From: Brachynemurus nebulosus
Taxonomy: Eukaryota; Arthropoda; Insecta; Neuroptera; Myrmeleontidae
NCBI GenBank assembly: GCA_035578155.1
Contig: JAPWDM010000001.1
Coordinates: forward strand, 8,520,670-8,584,669
DNA length: 64,000 nt
Direction: 5' to 3'
Positions 23,753 to 34,690 of the stretch are shown in pieces (positions within the stretch are counted from its first letter, which is position 1; each line of letters starts with the position of its first letter). The notes beneath the pieces were generated by a model, which saw only the letters and a program-made list of their open reading frames with translations, was not told the origin of the DNA and ran no database searches. The translations under genes were made by a program, and so were the position numbers.

Positions 23753-25299
23753 CCATTGCATTATCTCAGAGTATTTTAAAGACGTTGATGATATTTTTTC
23801 GGGGTCACTCCATATCATATTTACAACATATACCTACATAAGTTGTATATAAACTGTTACAGATGTGCTTGTGTATTATGTGTATTGAAAGCTTAAACCT
23901 AGTGTCGTTGAGTGTTTGATACAAGATTTGAATTTAAATTAAGTCAGTTTACAGGTCACCACCGTCAAGCTCTTAAGCACTTAGTATTTTGGTCGATGGT
24001 GCTACCATCTAGGTATATATGTACATCATTAAAAGATGTGGTGCGGGGCAACACACGGCAAAATACTGGCGATGATGGTGTCCGTAGTTTGGCTACTAGT
24101 GATGGGATAAATCGTTCTTTATAGGGAGTCGCTCCTCTTATTCGTATTTCGACAAAAGAAATTGTTTTGCCTTTTAGTGTTCCGGGCTAAAAATGGTAAA
24201 ACGGAACATTTATGGAATCAGTTCGGTGTTGGTGTGTCAGTTACAGGCGATTTTCTCGCGAAATTTGGGACAAAGATTAAAGTAGGGTGGCCTAATTTTA
24301 GATGTAAAGTTGAATTTTGTTTCTAGGCGTCAGTTTTAGGAAACAACTGGCAAAGTGGAAAAAAAGGCGCCAAGAGCATCGTGCAGGGTACCAAAGGAAA
24401 GGTTGTTGAAAGGCGAATTCAACCATATTATTGAACTGCTGTTCCAAACCGTTATTGATAGCTCAGAAACCATCGCCGTTTCTGACCAGAGAGATCGCTC
24501 AGAAAAATTGGAAAGAAATCAATAAGAATGTCGTGTAGATTGAACAAAAATTATTAGGACTGAATTTTCTTAAATAATTTCCTTGGTGCATAAAAAGAAA
24601 ACTAATGACATATTTTTCTTTGATCAGAACAAATTGCTATTCAATAATTAAAGACCGTCCGGTACAAAGGCTGTAAGTGGCATAATTTTCAAAATTTCGG
24701 TTTAATTGCATGCATATATACCGATTGTACCTCCACCATATTTGAATTTTTAAACTTTAACTCCAATAAAACCTTTGAATTAATGATATTACACTGTACC
24801 ATTGTAATTTTATTAGACATACTTTGTTAAGAATAAATTCAAATTTTTTTTCCCTCTTCGATTGACAAAACAGAAAAACAGATTTTACTTAGTTTTTATT
24901 GATTTCCCGACAATATTAAAATTGGTACTTTCAGCCTTTATGTCGGACGGTCTTCAATTATATTGTGTTATGTTCAACGGGTATTTTGATAACTTTTTTA
25001 GAAAAAGAGTCCTAGAAATTAAAGAAAAAGTAAGAAATAACTGATGAACCTATATGCGAAAAATATATTACAATCTCTGTACCTGAATAATATTTAAGCA
25101 AATATTTATTATGTTATCGAAGGCTGACATATTAATATCGTTGTGTGATCATAGTGGGGGAAACATTGTTATAGAGTTGTATATCCATATTGAATAATTA
25201 TAGAGTTGTACATCCATATTGAATAAACGCAAGAGGGCTGTAGAGTTAACAACTATAGAGTTAACAAAAAATCATAAATTAACACTTTCACTGAGGTGA
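23753..25299. other. Unassigned stretch with one exon-sized open frame
   Basis: Mostly unassigned. A less AT-rich part runs from about 23930 to 24530 and includes the open frame listed at 24340-24525. TAGTGATGGGATAAATCGTT at 24098-24117 resembles the start of some hAT elements, but I found no matching end. Confidence 0.45.
24340..24525 (+). other. Open frame of 61 codons without start codon, unknown
   Basis: The frame follows a TAG at 24337 and ends at TAA (24523-24525). Its product is charged and of normal composition for a protein (for example RVPKERLLKGEFNHIIELL), unlike the K/N/I/F-rich products of chance frames nearby. No start codon leads it. A CTAG just upstream (24323-24326) could be a splice acceptor but would put the TAG in frame. 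I recognise no family. It may be an exon, a decayed transposon protein or chance. Confidence 0.25.
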
Positions 25300-25500
25300 C
25301 ATTACTTAGAGCGTGTCAAAAACACGCACTTAACGAATTTTTTTACTTATGTGAGCAAAAATTGAAAACAATTTATTGTGTAATGAAATTAATTAAAACT
25401 GGCATAGTGTTTGAAAAATTACCAAACTGGATCGGCTGGGACTCGAACCCGGATCTCTTGGTTACCAGCCAAGCGCCTTACCAACTAGGCCACCGATCAC
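25300..25500 (-). repeat. tRNA-derived SINE, copy 1
   Basis: On the minus strand, a tRNA-like head (25428-25499) is followed by a non-tRNA body beginning GTTTGGTAATTTTTCAAACA. The head's 3-prime half and this body recur in the opposite orientation at 25673-25738, which shows that the tRNA-like part and its tail are one repeat unit. The tail runs into AT-rich sequence near 25300. Confidence 0.7.
25428..25499 (-). tRNA. tRNA-Thr(GGT)-like SINE head
   Basis: The minus strand folds as a cloverleaf: 7-bp acceptor with a mismatch at the first pair, 4-bp D stem GCCT/AGGC, anticodon stem CTTGG/CCAAG, loop CTGGTAA giving anticodon GGT, 4-base variable loop, and T stem with one mismatch around loop TTCGAGT. 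The A box TGGCCTAGTTGG and B box GGTTCGAGTCC are perfect RNA polymerase III promoter matches. GGT is rarely used by eukaryotic tRNA-Thr genes, and the attached repeat body points to a SINE rather than a working tRNA. Confidence 0.55.
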
Positions 25501-25562
25501 TTGTTCGAGTGCCACTCCAATTCAGTAATCAATCAAACACAACCTCTCTCTAATGCGAGACG

Positions 25563-25903
25563 CAGTTTTATACTTTTAATTTCAAATGTTATCGAGTGCC
25601 TGTGAAATATTATTAGTGTATGGCGGATTTTTATCCGTATTTTTATACATACACCAATATTCATATGTTCCGGGTTCGAGTCCCAGCCGATCCAGTTTGG
25701 TAATTTTTCAAACACTATGTCAATTTTAATTAACATAATGAATTGGCCATTTGCCAAAGTACATCGAGTGTTTAAGTATCAGCCAAAGCTGAACATTGAG
25801 TGAACGTATGAATATTGGTGTATGTATAAAAATACGGATAAAAATCCGCCATACACTAATAATGTTTCACAGGCACTCGATAACATTTGAAATTAAAAGT
25901 ATG
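25563..25903. repeat. Inverted repeat with arms of about 95 bp
   Basis: The arm at 25568-25664 (from ATACTTTTAATTTCAAATGT to ACACCAATATTCAT) is repeated inverted at 25808-25903 with few differences. Between them lies the second SINE fragment (25673-25738). The arms share the CGGATAAAAATCCG palindrome. The unit may be a MITE invaded by, or captured together with, the SINE. Confidence 0.8.
25673..25760 (+). repeat. tRNA-derived SINE, truncated copy 2
   Basis: It begins at the B box (GGGTTCGAGTCCCAGCCGAT) and continues into the same body as copy 1. The A-box half is missing. It is inverted relative to copy 1, so the two can pair over about 65 bp. Confidence 0.65.
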
Positions 25904-27176
25904 TAATGAAATTGTGTAAAAAAAAAACATCTTTTTCGAGATTTTGATGGCTGAAATAGCGAGGTTTTTGTGTATGTTTCTGTTGTATGAGCAATGTAGG
26001 CATATAAGAAACAAAAAGGTTTTCCAATTATTGGTGCCAACTTTATGCTGATTGTTTAGACTTAACAGTGGAATGATATCATTATGTAAGTATTTCAATT
26101 CTTCTTACAGGACGATCAGTTCTGTGGAACCGATTCCATCGTTCCATTCCTGTACTCGTTCCAAGGGAACGAGTTCGTTCCGGAACAAGACTTCACTAAT
26201 AATGCCATTGATACGTATATGTATACGTATCAATAGAAGCAAATGGGATAAATCAATATTCTTTTAATACAGGTTAGTTAGATCAATCAACATGAACGGA
26301 ATGTTTTCACAATACTTTTTGTCTTTTTAAAATTTATTTATTTATTCATTCAGTTACGAATTATTACTTTTTGATTGAGTTGTCATTTGTGAAATTTTTA
26401 TTAAATTTTGTGTAAATATTTTTTTTTATATCACATTTCTATGATGTGATCGACGAGAAAAATGAAAGGTTAAATCAGATTTGAAATATTTTTTGACGTG
26501 TGTTTTATTTACTTTTGTCCCTTCCTGGAACAATAATATTCTTACAAAGAATGAATGTATGATATTTGAATATCTATCGAAGAGCATTCTTCTTTTGATC
26601 TCCTTTTTAGACATATTGTGTATTAAAATTTATTATTATTTGGTTTATCTGAAAAATGTTGGACTCCGTCAAACCAGAGGTTTCCAAAAAATTTTTCATC
26701 AGCGGGAAGAGAAAGAGAAGAAAGGATACAAGGAAAAAATTACTAACAGCTTTTTATTACAAACTATTTATTTACTCTTTTGGAAAATAATCAAGCCAAA
26801 ATAAACAAAGGAAGTAGGCAAATTTAAGAAGCACATTATTCTAGAAACATAGTTATATAACCCACAATATGTTTTCAATAGTCAGTATATTATGCTGATT
26901 ATGAGTACTAATCTAGATACAGGATGTTTCAAGCAACTATGAACATAAAAATTTTAACACAAGGAAAATTGTTTACGACCTAAGAGTGCTTTATTTTATT
27001 ATTATTACATATTTAGCAAAAATATAAATGATATTGTGTCAAAATAATGTTTAAAAGTAATTGGAAGCCAACAGTAGTAAATTTATTGAAATAATTTTAA
27101 ACAAATCTTAATCTTATATTGAAATATTTATAAACAGATAATAATACTTAGAACAAAACTAGATATTTATTGTAAG
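25904..27176. other. No supported gene
   Basis: AT-rich sequence. GGAACGAGTTCGTTCCGGAA at 26167-26186 is an imperfect GC-rich palindrome next to CTTCACTA, resembling one end of a hAT element, without a visible partner. The frame at 26481-26804 is K/I/F-rich and has no recognisable motif. Confidence 0.45.
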
Positions 27177-27770
27177 GCTACCCGTACCCGCGACGTCGTT
27201 CGCGCTAAGATTTGTTATAAACTCAATAAGAAGTATGTAAGTGTAATAATTATACAGAACTTGCAAAGAATAATAATTTTTGTGTAATGCAGGCACATGC
27301 TCAAAATGGTTTTTCTATTTTCCCTTGGGAATGAGGGATTTTCCCGGAGTAAAAAGTATCTTAAATGTTGACTCAAGTAATAGGTTATCACCATACCAAA
27401 TTTCATCAAAATCCGTCCAATAGTTTTTGCGTAATAGGTACACATGCACAAAATAGTTTTTCTATTTTCCCGTGGGAATGAAGCATTTTCCCAGAGTAAA
27501 AAGCATCTTAAGTGTTGTCCTAGGTAATAAGTTATCACCATACCAAATTTTATTAAAATCCGCCCAATAGTTTTTGCCTAATGTGTGCACATGCTCAAAA
27601 TGGTTTTTCCATTTTCCCGTGGGAATGAGAAATTTTCCCGGAGTAAAAAGTATTTTAGATGTTGACCCAGATAACAAGTTATCTTCACACCAAATTTCAT
27701 TAAAATCCGTCCGATGGTTTTTGCGTGATGCGTGAACAGACAGACAGACAGACAAAAATTCTAAAAATCG
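27177..27770 (+). mobile_element. Tail of a non-LTR-like retroelement with tandem 147-bp units
   Basis: The segment runs from CTACCCGTACCCGCGACGTC (about 27178) through three tandem units (27287-27727) to a (GACA)n tail and AAAAATTCTAAAAATC near 27768. The phrase CCAAATTTCATCAAAATCCG followed by TAGTTTTTGCGT and GACAGACAGACA is common at the 3-prime ends of insect non-LTR retroelements. No reverse transcriptase is present, so only the tail was copied. The frames read on the minus strand arise because 147 is a multiple of three. Confidence 0.6.
27287..27727 (+). repeat. Three tandem 147-bp units
   Basis: Units start at 27287, 27434 and 27581, and a fourth begins at 27728 with ATGCGTGAACAG before leaving the repeat. 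Each has AAAATNGTTTTTCYATTTTC, GGAGTAAAAAG, GTTATC and AAAATCCG in the same places. Substitutions are spread through the units but no indel shifts the period. Confidence 0.9.
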
Positions 27771-29065
27771 CTGTTTTGGTATCTACATCGATAACTATTT
27801 ACAGTACCAGTACAATTTTCCAAAAATATTCCATGTACAGAAATGGTCTCTATACAATTTTATATTATATGTATAGATTATCCGTCTTTTTTTAGTTTTA
27901 CTTTTTTGCAATTAAAAAGATTTTAATAACAATAGGATAATTTATAAAAATTGTACTCATAAAAAAAATAAACATACCCTGACCTCCAGTCTTTCCCCTG
28001 TTAAAATTTGTATATTCTTACTTCTCTACAAAGACTGTATATTCAGAGCCGGATTTACATAAGAGAAATTGGAATACGTGACCCTAAGGCCTCTACACAA
28101 TATCAGCCTGCATAATATTAATAAATTAATAATGAATCCCTTAAAACAATTGAATATCAATTTGTCGAAAATTACGTTCAAACCTTAAATGCAGCAAAAT
28201 CATTTTTCAAGCAAAAAAAAAAAAAAATTCATGTGTTTTATTTGAATTTCAAGTTTTTTCACACTCAAAAAGACACCGTTTATTTTCTTTAACTTCTTTT
28301 TAAAAATTTCATTATAAATTATGTTCAACACATTTAAAGATACAGTGTTATCTCGTAGCCTCAGTTTCATAATTTTTTCACGCGACTAGACTTTCGCGAA
28401 ACGCCGCCATATTAAGATTCGACTTTGGTTTAATGCTACAGCTAAAATATCAAATTATGGGATTTCAAAAAAAGTATCCATGTATTCCATTGGAAGGAAA
28501 AAATTTTGCGTCGTATCTTTTAAGTTACCACAAACATTTAAAATCTTCTATCATTATCTTATGCGTTTTTTTATTAACCACAAATAAGTTTCTCATTTTA
28601 AATTAATCATTAAACTCCTAATAATCACAATTACCATTAAGATATTCTTTAAGATCGTCTAAAATCTAATTTCCCACTGTTAAGACACATAAATTATCCT
28701 TGAGCCTCAATCCCACAATATTATTATCATTTTACTTTGCTAACTCAACGCCTTAACACGGTTAACCTGCAATTGCGACGAAAATTTCCCACCCTGTACA
28801 CACAATCATGTTTACAGTTTTTGTAATAATTGTATGTTTATTTAAAAAGTATAATTCAAAATAATTTATTATACTGCAACAGCCACGCAAATGTTATACG
28901 GTGGTAATTTGAACCATACATTTTGGAATTTGCAAAAATGTTAATATTTATTTTTTTTTATGAATTTGATTTTGATTTGTATATTTACTATTATTAATAT
29001 TATTTTTATAATCACACATTATATGATATAATTAAACACAGTTCATAATTAATAATAATATTATT
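27771..29065. other. No supported gene
   Basis: AT-rich sequence. AGAGCCGGATTTACATAAG at 28045-28063 resembles one end of the element near 37385-37775 (reverse complement AGTCCGGATTTACCCTAAG), but no partner end is clear here. Confidence 0.45.
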
Positions 29066-29073
29066 ATAAAATA

Positions 29074-30506
29074 CAGTGGCGACGCATAAAATTATTACCT
29101 GGGGAGACAATCTTTTTTTACCATATTTTTAAATAGACTTATTTTCTATCTATTTTTATTTGGAAATCTATAGTCTTTCTTAGCCTAGTTTTTTTCTATA
29201 ACAGACCTCTGACCCAGCGCTTTGATTGCAAAATAAAAATATTGAAATTTTTGACCAGCCATTTGTGCTTACTGCGCCAAGAGTAAAAGATATTGAAATT
29301 TTTATTTTGTTAATTGCGGTTAGTGTGAATTAAAGGTCTTCAAAAAATTTAAAATTTTAAAATAACTAGTTCTGAAATTAATCAGTTTAGATATATTATA
29401 GTTTTTAAATTAGATTCACATTTTATTATTGTTAAAAAAAAAGGAAAAAAATTAAAACTTTTGATGTAACAGCCTTAAACAGATAACAAAGAAAAACAAA
29501 TTAGAAATAAATACAAATTTTATTAAAAGGTTCTATCTAATGTTTAAATAATAAACAATAAAATCTCACAAAATTTCCCGAAAAATACTGCTGGCAAGCA
29601 AAAAAAACGAGAAAAATTATTTATTTCCCCAAAAATATTGTTGGCGAGCAAAAAAATCATCATCACCCAAATTTTATTTGATTTTCAATTCCGCCTAAAA
29701 AGCGGAAAGTCGCAAACCAGAAATTTTCACCGCAAATTTTACTTCTAAACCGTCCAGTTTGCGGAAAACCGCCCAATCTGGCAGTCGTAATAATAAAATA
29801 CTCTTCAGTTGGTATGTATACGTTTACATATATACGTATACATCAGTAACCAAAGGCATACGTCGCATACGTATCAGTAGCGAAGACAAAAATCTTTCTG
29901 TTTCCCCGGACACTGCATATCGGGTTATTGTTTCAGTTTTTTATTATTATTCAAAAAGTACTGAATATATTTTGATAATTTTTGTACTATTAAGAAGAAT
30001 ACTACATTTTACACATAGATAAAAAAAAATTATTCCAAAATCGTTCTTAGTTTTTGAGTAATAATGAATTAATGATGTAAAAAAAATGTTGAAGAATACT
30101 CTACATACATGCAGACGGTGTGTGTGTGTGAATATATAGGCAGTTGTCCACACATATATGTAGAGCCAGGATAAACAAATGTAAAAATGTCTTTTGCCTT
30201 TAAATAGACTTGTAACGTGCTTGTAACTTACTTATTTTCATTCTGTATGACCACAGAGGCTCATATTTTTCAGGTTATATGTATATATTATTGTAAATGG
30301 GTGTAAAGTGTAAACGTATATATATTATATATACATATATTCGTATATAGGTTTTATTTGAAAATGTGAATGTATTGAAAATGGCCAATATTATAAAACT
30401 TAAGTAATAAATTATTTTAAATTTTCTAAAGGATCTTAAATTTTATGAAATTTAATTTTTTTGGGGAGACACTGTCTCCCTTGTCTACTCCTACGCGTCG
30501 CCACTG
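29074..30506. mobile_element. hAT element, 1433 bp, with perfect 8-bp target duplication
   Basis: The ends are perfect 12-bp inverted repeats, CAGTGGCGACGC at 29074 and GCGTCGCCACTG ending at 30506. ATAAAATA flanks both sides exactly (29066-29073 and 30507-30514). Inside each end lies a GGGGAGACA block. The interior holds no long frame and no transposase motif that I can find, so it is non-autonomous. Parts near 29690-29780 contain short GCGGAAAxxCGC hairpins. Chance frames at 29759-30022 and 30426-30671 fall inside the element. Confidence 0.9.
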
Positions 30507-30514
30507 ATAAAATA

Positions 30515-32624
30515 TAATGCATAATTTGTAGGTACTAACAATTTCAATGTAGCGGTCACCTAACAGAAATAATTCATTACAACAAAAAATAAATATTTGT
30601 TTTAAATTACCCCCGTGTTTTTGTGCACACGGAATGTGAAAAGCACGGGTATATGTATATTTCGTGAGCATAGATTTGTTCGGACTTGAATGGATATGGG
30701 TAGTTCTTCAAACTATGGAATTTTGGACGGCCCAACGCATTTTGTATATTAATATTTTGAAAAATACATTTTTCCTAGATGGAAACTGTAAACCATTACT
30801 GCATCTAACTGGTCACTCAAAATAACCCGGTTTCGAAATATATTTTTTTATAAAAAATGACACTTAAAATGTAAAATTGTCAGTCTCCTGGTATGTCTCC
30901 TCTCCAAAGTAAAACATAGCAGACTAAATAATTATAGTTAAATTAAATAATTAGTAATTAAAAAAACGTCTGTCGGTTTTGATAGCCTCCATTACTCGAA
31001 TTCGTAGCTTGACAAAAAATAAAAATAATACTCAAAACGAGTATAGTAATTATTTCAGCATAAAGAAAAAGGCAAATTTAGCTGTATTTTAATATTCATT
31101 TGAAAAAAATCACAATTTACAGTATTTTTTTTTATTAAGTAATAAATTTTTAAGCTAAATTTACAAAATAAAAATAATTAAAGGAAATAAAATAAAAAAA
31201 ACGTTGTATATCAGTTATTTAGTCTTTTGAGTATCAAGTAGGCATGATATTGATTAATTAATTTAATTTTTTAATTTTTACTAAAATTCCATCATTTGAT
31301 GGAATTGCCTTCCTGACTTTTCTGAACATTTTGATGAAAAAATTATTGCTTTATGTTAAATATTACAGAAGTTATGGATTTTTTAATATAATAACGTCAC
31401 CGAAAGTGATACCACGGAAACACCATTTTAACCCTATTTTGCTAAATTTCAAAAATTCATAACTTGAAAACTATTAGAGATAATTTTTTAAAATTTTGTA
31501 CAAATGGGATGGTTAAATTAACAAATAAAAAAATTTTCAGCTAAATCTGAGGTCATGGGTGACATTTTATCTTTTTTATTGGATGATTGGAAATGAAATG
31601 ACCCAGCAATATGACAAGACCCATTTTGAAAACAAATTAAGTTTTCTAATGCTAAAAACAATGGGAACAAAATTCAGAATTTAGCCTTTTAGTGCTTAAA
31701 CGCTTTTTTATAAATAAAAAAAAAAAAAAAAAAAAAATTCAGAATCGTGTAAGGCTTTATATACAGAATATATTACTGTGTAACGCAATTTTTGATTTTT
31801 TTGTACAAGACCCGTTTTGAAACTGGACTCCTCAATTACCTATATATTTTTATGGAAAAATTCTTTAAATACAAAAAATTAAAAAATTAAAAAAAGTGAA
31901 TTTTTTACGTCTCTGAGGAAAATATTCTGGAATACTTATAATTTCGTCATATTTGTCTGTCTGCGATTAAATTAGGAATTGACTTCAATATTCAAAAAAT
32001 TTAATTGCTAACTAATTGTTAAGTAATTGCTATTAAATGTAAAATTGTATGAAATATGATCACAATAGAAAAATTGTTTAGTACAAAAGAAGCTCAGTTT
32101 CCGTTTGAAAATTCGAAAAAATATAATTCTCTATTTGTCCTGTAGCAAACAATAAAAAGGATTTATAGGAAAAATCAGTTATTTTCAAAACTATGCATAC
32201 ATAGTATATATGTACAATATGTATGTATAATCTAAATAAAATATCGGTATTGAATGAGTTGAATAAATATTGATTTTGATTTTTCAAATAATAAATATTT
32301 TAGTTTTTCGTTTTTGTTGGTTTGGTGCGCGGAATACAATCATAAATAAAGAGAAACGTACTGTGTCCCAGTTCGAGTATCAGATACACAAAATTCATCG
32401 AACCATTTCACAATACAATAGCCAATATATTATATTAGCGTTTGATAATAGTTATAGATCACAAAAGCACGTACATATGCATCAGTAGTTCCATGAGTAA
32501 GCAGGGGCGTCATACACAGCTAGTACAAGTCTAGGTAGTAAGTACATTGCGTAAAATAATTTAAAGTTGGAAATATGACGAATTTAACCGAAGATAACAT
32601 TGCTCGGTGAAAATTTATAAATGG
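30515..32624. other. About 2.1 kb without a supported gene
   Basis: AT-rich DNA with A-runs (31716-31737). No terminal repeats, tRNA or recognisable frame. Confidence 0.5.
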
Positions 32625-32800
32625 AACTAATATTATAAATGTGAAAGTAAGTTTGTTTGTTTGCCTTCAACACGCTAACAATGTAACTAATTAGATTGAT
32701 ATTTTGCACAGAGAGGGCTTGAGGAACATAAAAAGACAGTGGCTGCTTTAATCCGCGGAAAAATATTTCTGTGCAAAAATTTCCAAGAAAAAGTAATGTC
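32625..32800 (+). repeat. Dispersed repeat B, copy 2
   Basis: It begins CTAATATTATAAATGTGAAA then GTAAGTTTGTTTGTTTG, with later blocks GATATTTTGCACAGAGA, GCTTGAGGAAC and GCGGAAAAATATTTC. The order matches the minus strand of 7270-7473. Confidence 0.7.
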
Positions 32801-33352
32801 TACTGCTGTGATGCTATATTTTAGTATCATGTTATTACTAAGAGCTATTATTTGACAAGATACTCAAGTTTGATAAGTATTTTCTCTACGTATTTAACTT
32901 AAGGTCACCATTTTTAGATGGGTGAAGGCGCAGGTAAATGCTAGCAATTGACAATTGTGTAAAACGATTTATTTTGTTCAAATTTCGCTGAAATTACGGA
33001 ATTTCACGGAACCATTGATGATTTGGTTTTGAAATTTTTACCTTACGATTTAATCAGTCCATCTGAGTAATGCCATTCTCAATAGAGTCATTCCCAATCA
33101 ATAAAACTGAACTATAAACAACAACAAAATACAACTTAAATTATTTTTTCTTTTTAATTGTGGGGTGAAACGAAATGTGATGGTGAAGAGCATGGAGCTA
33201 GTGAGGGAATAGTTCTCCAAACATACTACTTTCTTACTACACAGGACCGGGATTAAAACAGACTTCGCCTATTAAAAATAAATTAATATGAGATATTTAT
33301 GAACTTATAGTGTTACTATAATTTTTCGAAAATACATTTCGAAACCTTGTTT

Positions 33353-33740
33353 CGTCATACATAGCGAATTTCCGTTTATAAAAGTTAGTTTTTCTTGGAA
33401 ACTGGCTGACATAGCATAATAGTTAAAAGACCTTCTTTATGTGATTTTCCCTCCTATTTCTAATGACGTAAAAAAATTTCACAAAAATTTTTGAAAAGGG
33501 AACTTTTGGCAAAAAACTAATTTTTTTCACGAAAATTGCCAGAAAAAGCATTTTCCGGGGATCGGACGTGTCTGGTTTGGGACTTCCAATACTTTCACCA
33601 AATTTCATAAACGTTAGACATTTCGTTTGAGAGTTATCGCGCATGATAGTGGCTGTAATAGCTGAATTCCATTCTGGAAGGGAATTCACTAAAACCTGCC
33701 TACATTCGGGCATAGGTTGAGTAGACTCGAATGGCATTGT
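33353..33740 (+). repeat. Dispersed repeat A, copy 2 (longest uninterrupted)
   Basis: It contains in order CATAGCGAATTTCCGTTTAT, GGAAACTGGCTGACATAG, AAAAGACC, the CACAAAAATTTTTG block, CGGACGTGTCTGG, GGACTTCCAATACTTTCAC and GTGGCTGTAATAGCTGAAT. All of these recur in 61611-62990 around the mariner insertion. The minus-strand frame across it is not a gene. Confidence 0.75.
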
Positions 33741-33904
33741 CTCCTACTTTTGTCTGTACTTGGGATAGAGTCATTTGGAAAACTATAAATAACTCGGTAG
33801 GGTATAAACTTGGGATTTATAATAAAAACATTTTCAGATATAGCAACAACAAATTTTTAATATTAATAGATTTGAGCGTTACTTTATGGTATTCCATATT
33901 TGTA

Positions 33905-34084
33905 AATAATAAACAAATATTTTACTTCGCAAAAATACCACTTTTATTTTGAAACTGTGACAATATTGTTTCGAACCGTCAGTTCATTTTTCTGTTTGAA
34001 AACAAACTGACGGTTCGAAACAATATTGTCACAGTTTCAAAATAAAAGTGGTATTTTTGCGAAGTAAAATATTTGTTTATTATT
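33905..34084. repeat. Perfect palindrome: two 80-bp arms, 20-bp loop
   Basis: The left arm (33905-33984) and right arm (34005-34084) are exact reverse complements at every one of 80 positions, with a 20-base unpaired loop (33985-34004). It has no coding content and no flanking duplication that I can identify. Either the inversion is young, or pairing keeps the arms alike, or the assembly folded back on itself. Confidence 0.9.
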
Positions 34085-34589
34085 AACAAATTTTTACCTC
34101 GACCGTGTGATTTTATGCACATCGTGATTATTTTTTCATTTTATTTGTCGTCACATATATCAAAATAATACTTTTCTGTTTACATATGTCCGCAAAATTG
34201 TTAAGGCTGTCAAATTTTGCCGTCCGTACCTAGTAGTTTAACTTTTTACGAATTTCGCAAATGATGGCGCTGACATACAATGGATTCAATATAATATGTT
34301 CCACTACAACTACAGGAGAATGATTTGATTAGCCATACAAATTTTACACAACGAAAAAAGGGAATGTTTGATAAATATATTCAGTAATCAAACACGGCAA
34401 CACTGCGAAACGTGTCCCAATTGAAAAATTGCGAACGCCACTGCACAAATGATTGTTATATAGAATACAAAAGATACCTTTTCCCTTTTTTATTACCATC
34501 TTACCAGCAAACAACATTTACAACCATATCGTCGAAAAAAATGTGATTGAAATTGTAAATCACATATGTCGTGTTTCGTCAACACTTCT
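34085..34589. other. No supported gene
   Basis: AT-rich sequence between the palindrome and a GC-richer patch. Confidence 0.5.
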
Positions 34590-34690
34590 GATTTTTCTCG
34601 GCACGGCACGAAGCCCGGAGCTCGGAGCATGAGGGCTCGGAGCACGACGCGACGCAAGGGGAACGGCGGGCGTTATTACTCTGACAGATT
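34590..34690. other. GC- and CpG-rich patch
   Basis: About 100 bases are far richer in G, C and CpG than the surroundings (for example CGGCACGGCACGAAGCCCGG and ACGACGCGACGCAAGGGG). Two opposite short frames cross it, with arginine-rich products and no known motif. GTATATATAC, a TATA-like run, follows at 34707-34716. It could be a promoter, a 5-prime exon or a fragment of a GC-rich repeat. Confidence 0.3.

Noticed and set aside
27287..27727. CRISPR-like array
   Set aside because: The units are long and contiguous with no spacers, in eukaryotic DNA; they are simple tandem repeats.
27215..27755. Two long minus-strand frames with repeated FPRENRKTIL-like blocks
   Set aside because: The repetition comes from the 147-bp tandem units, whose length is a multiple of three; the sequence is a retroelement-like tail.
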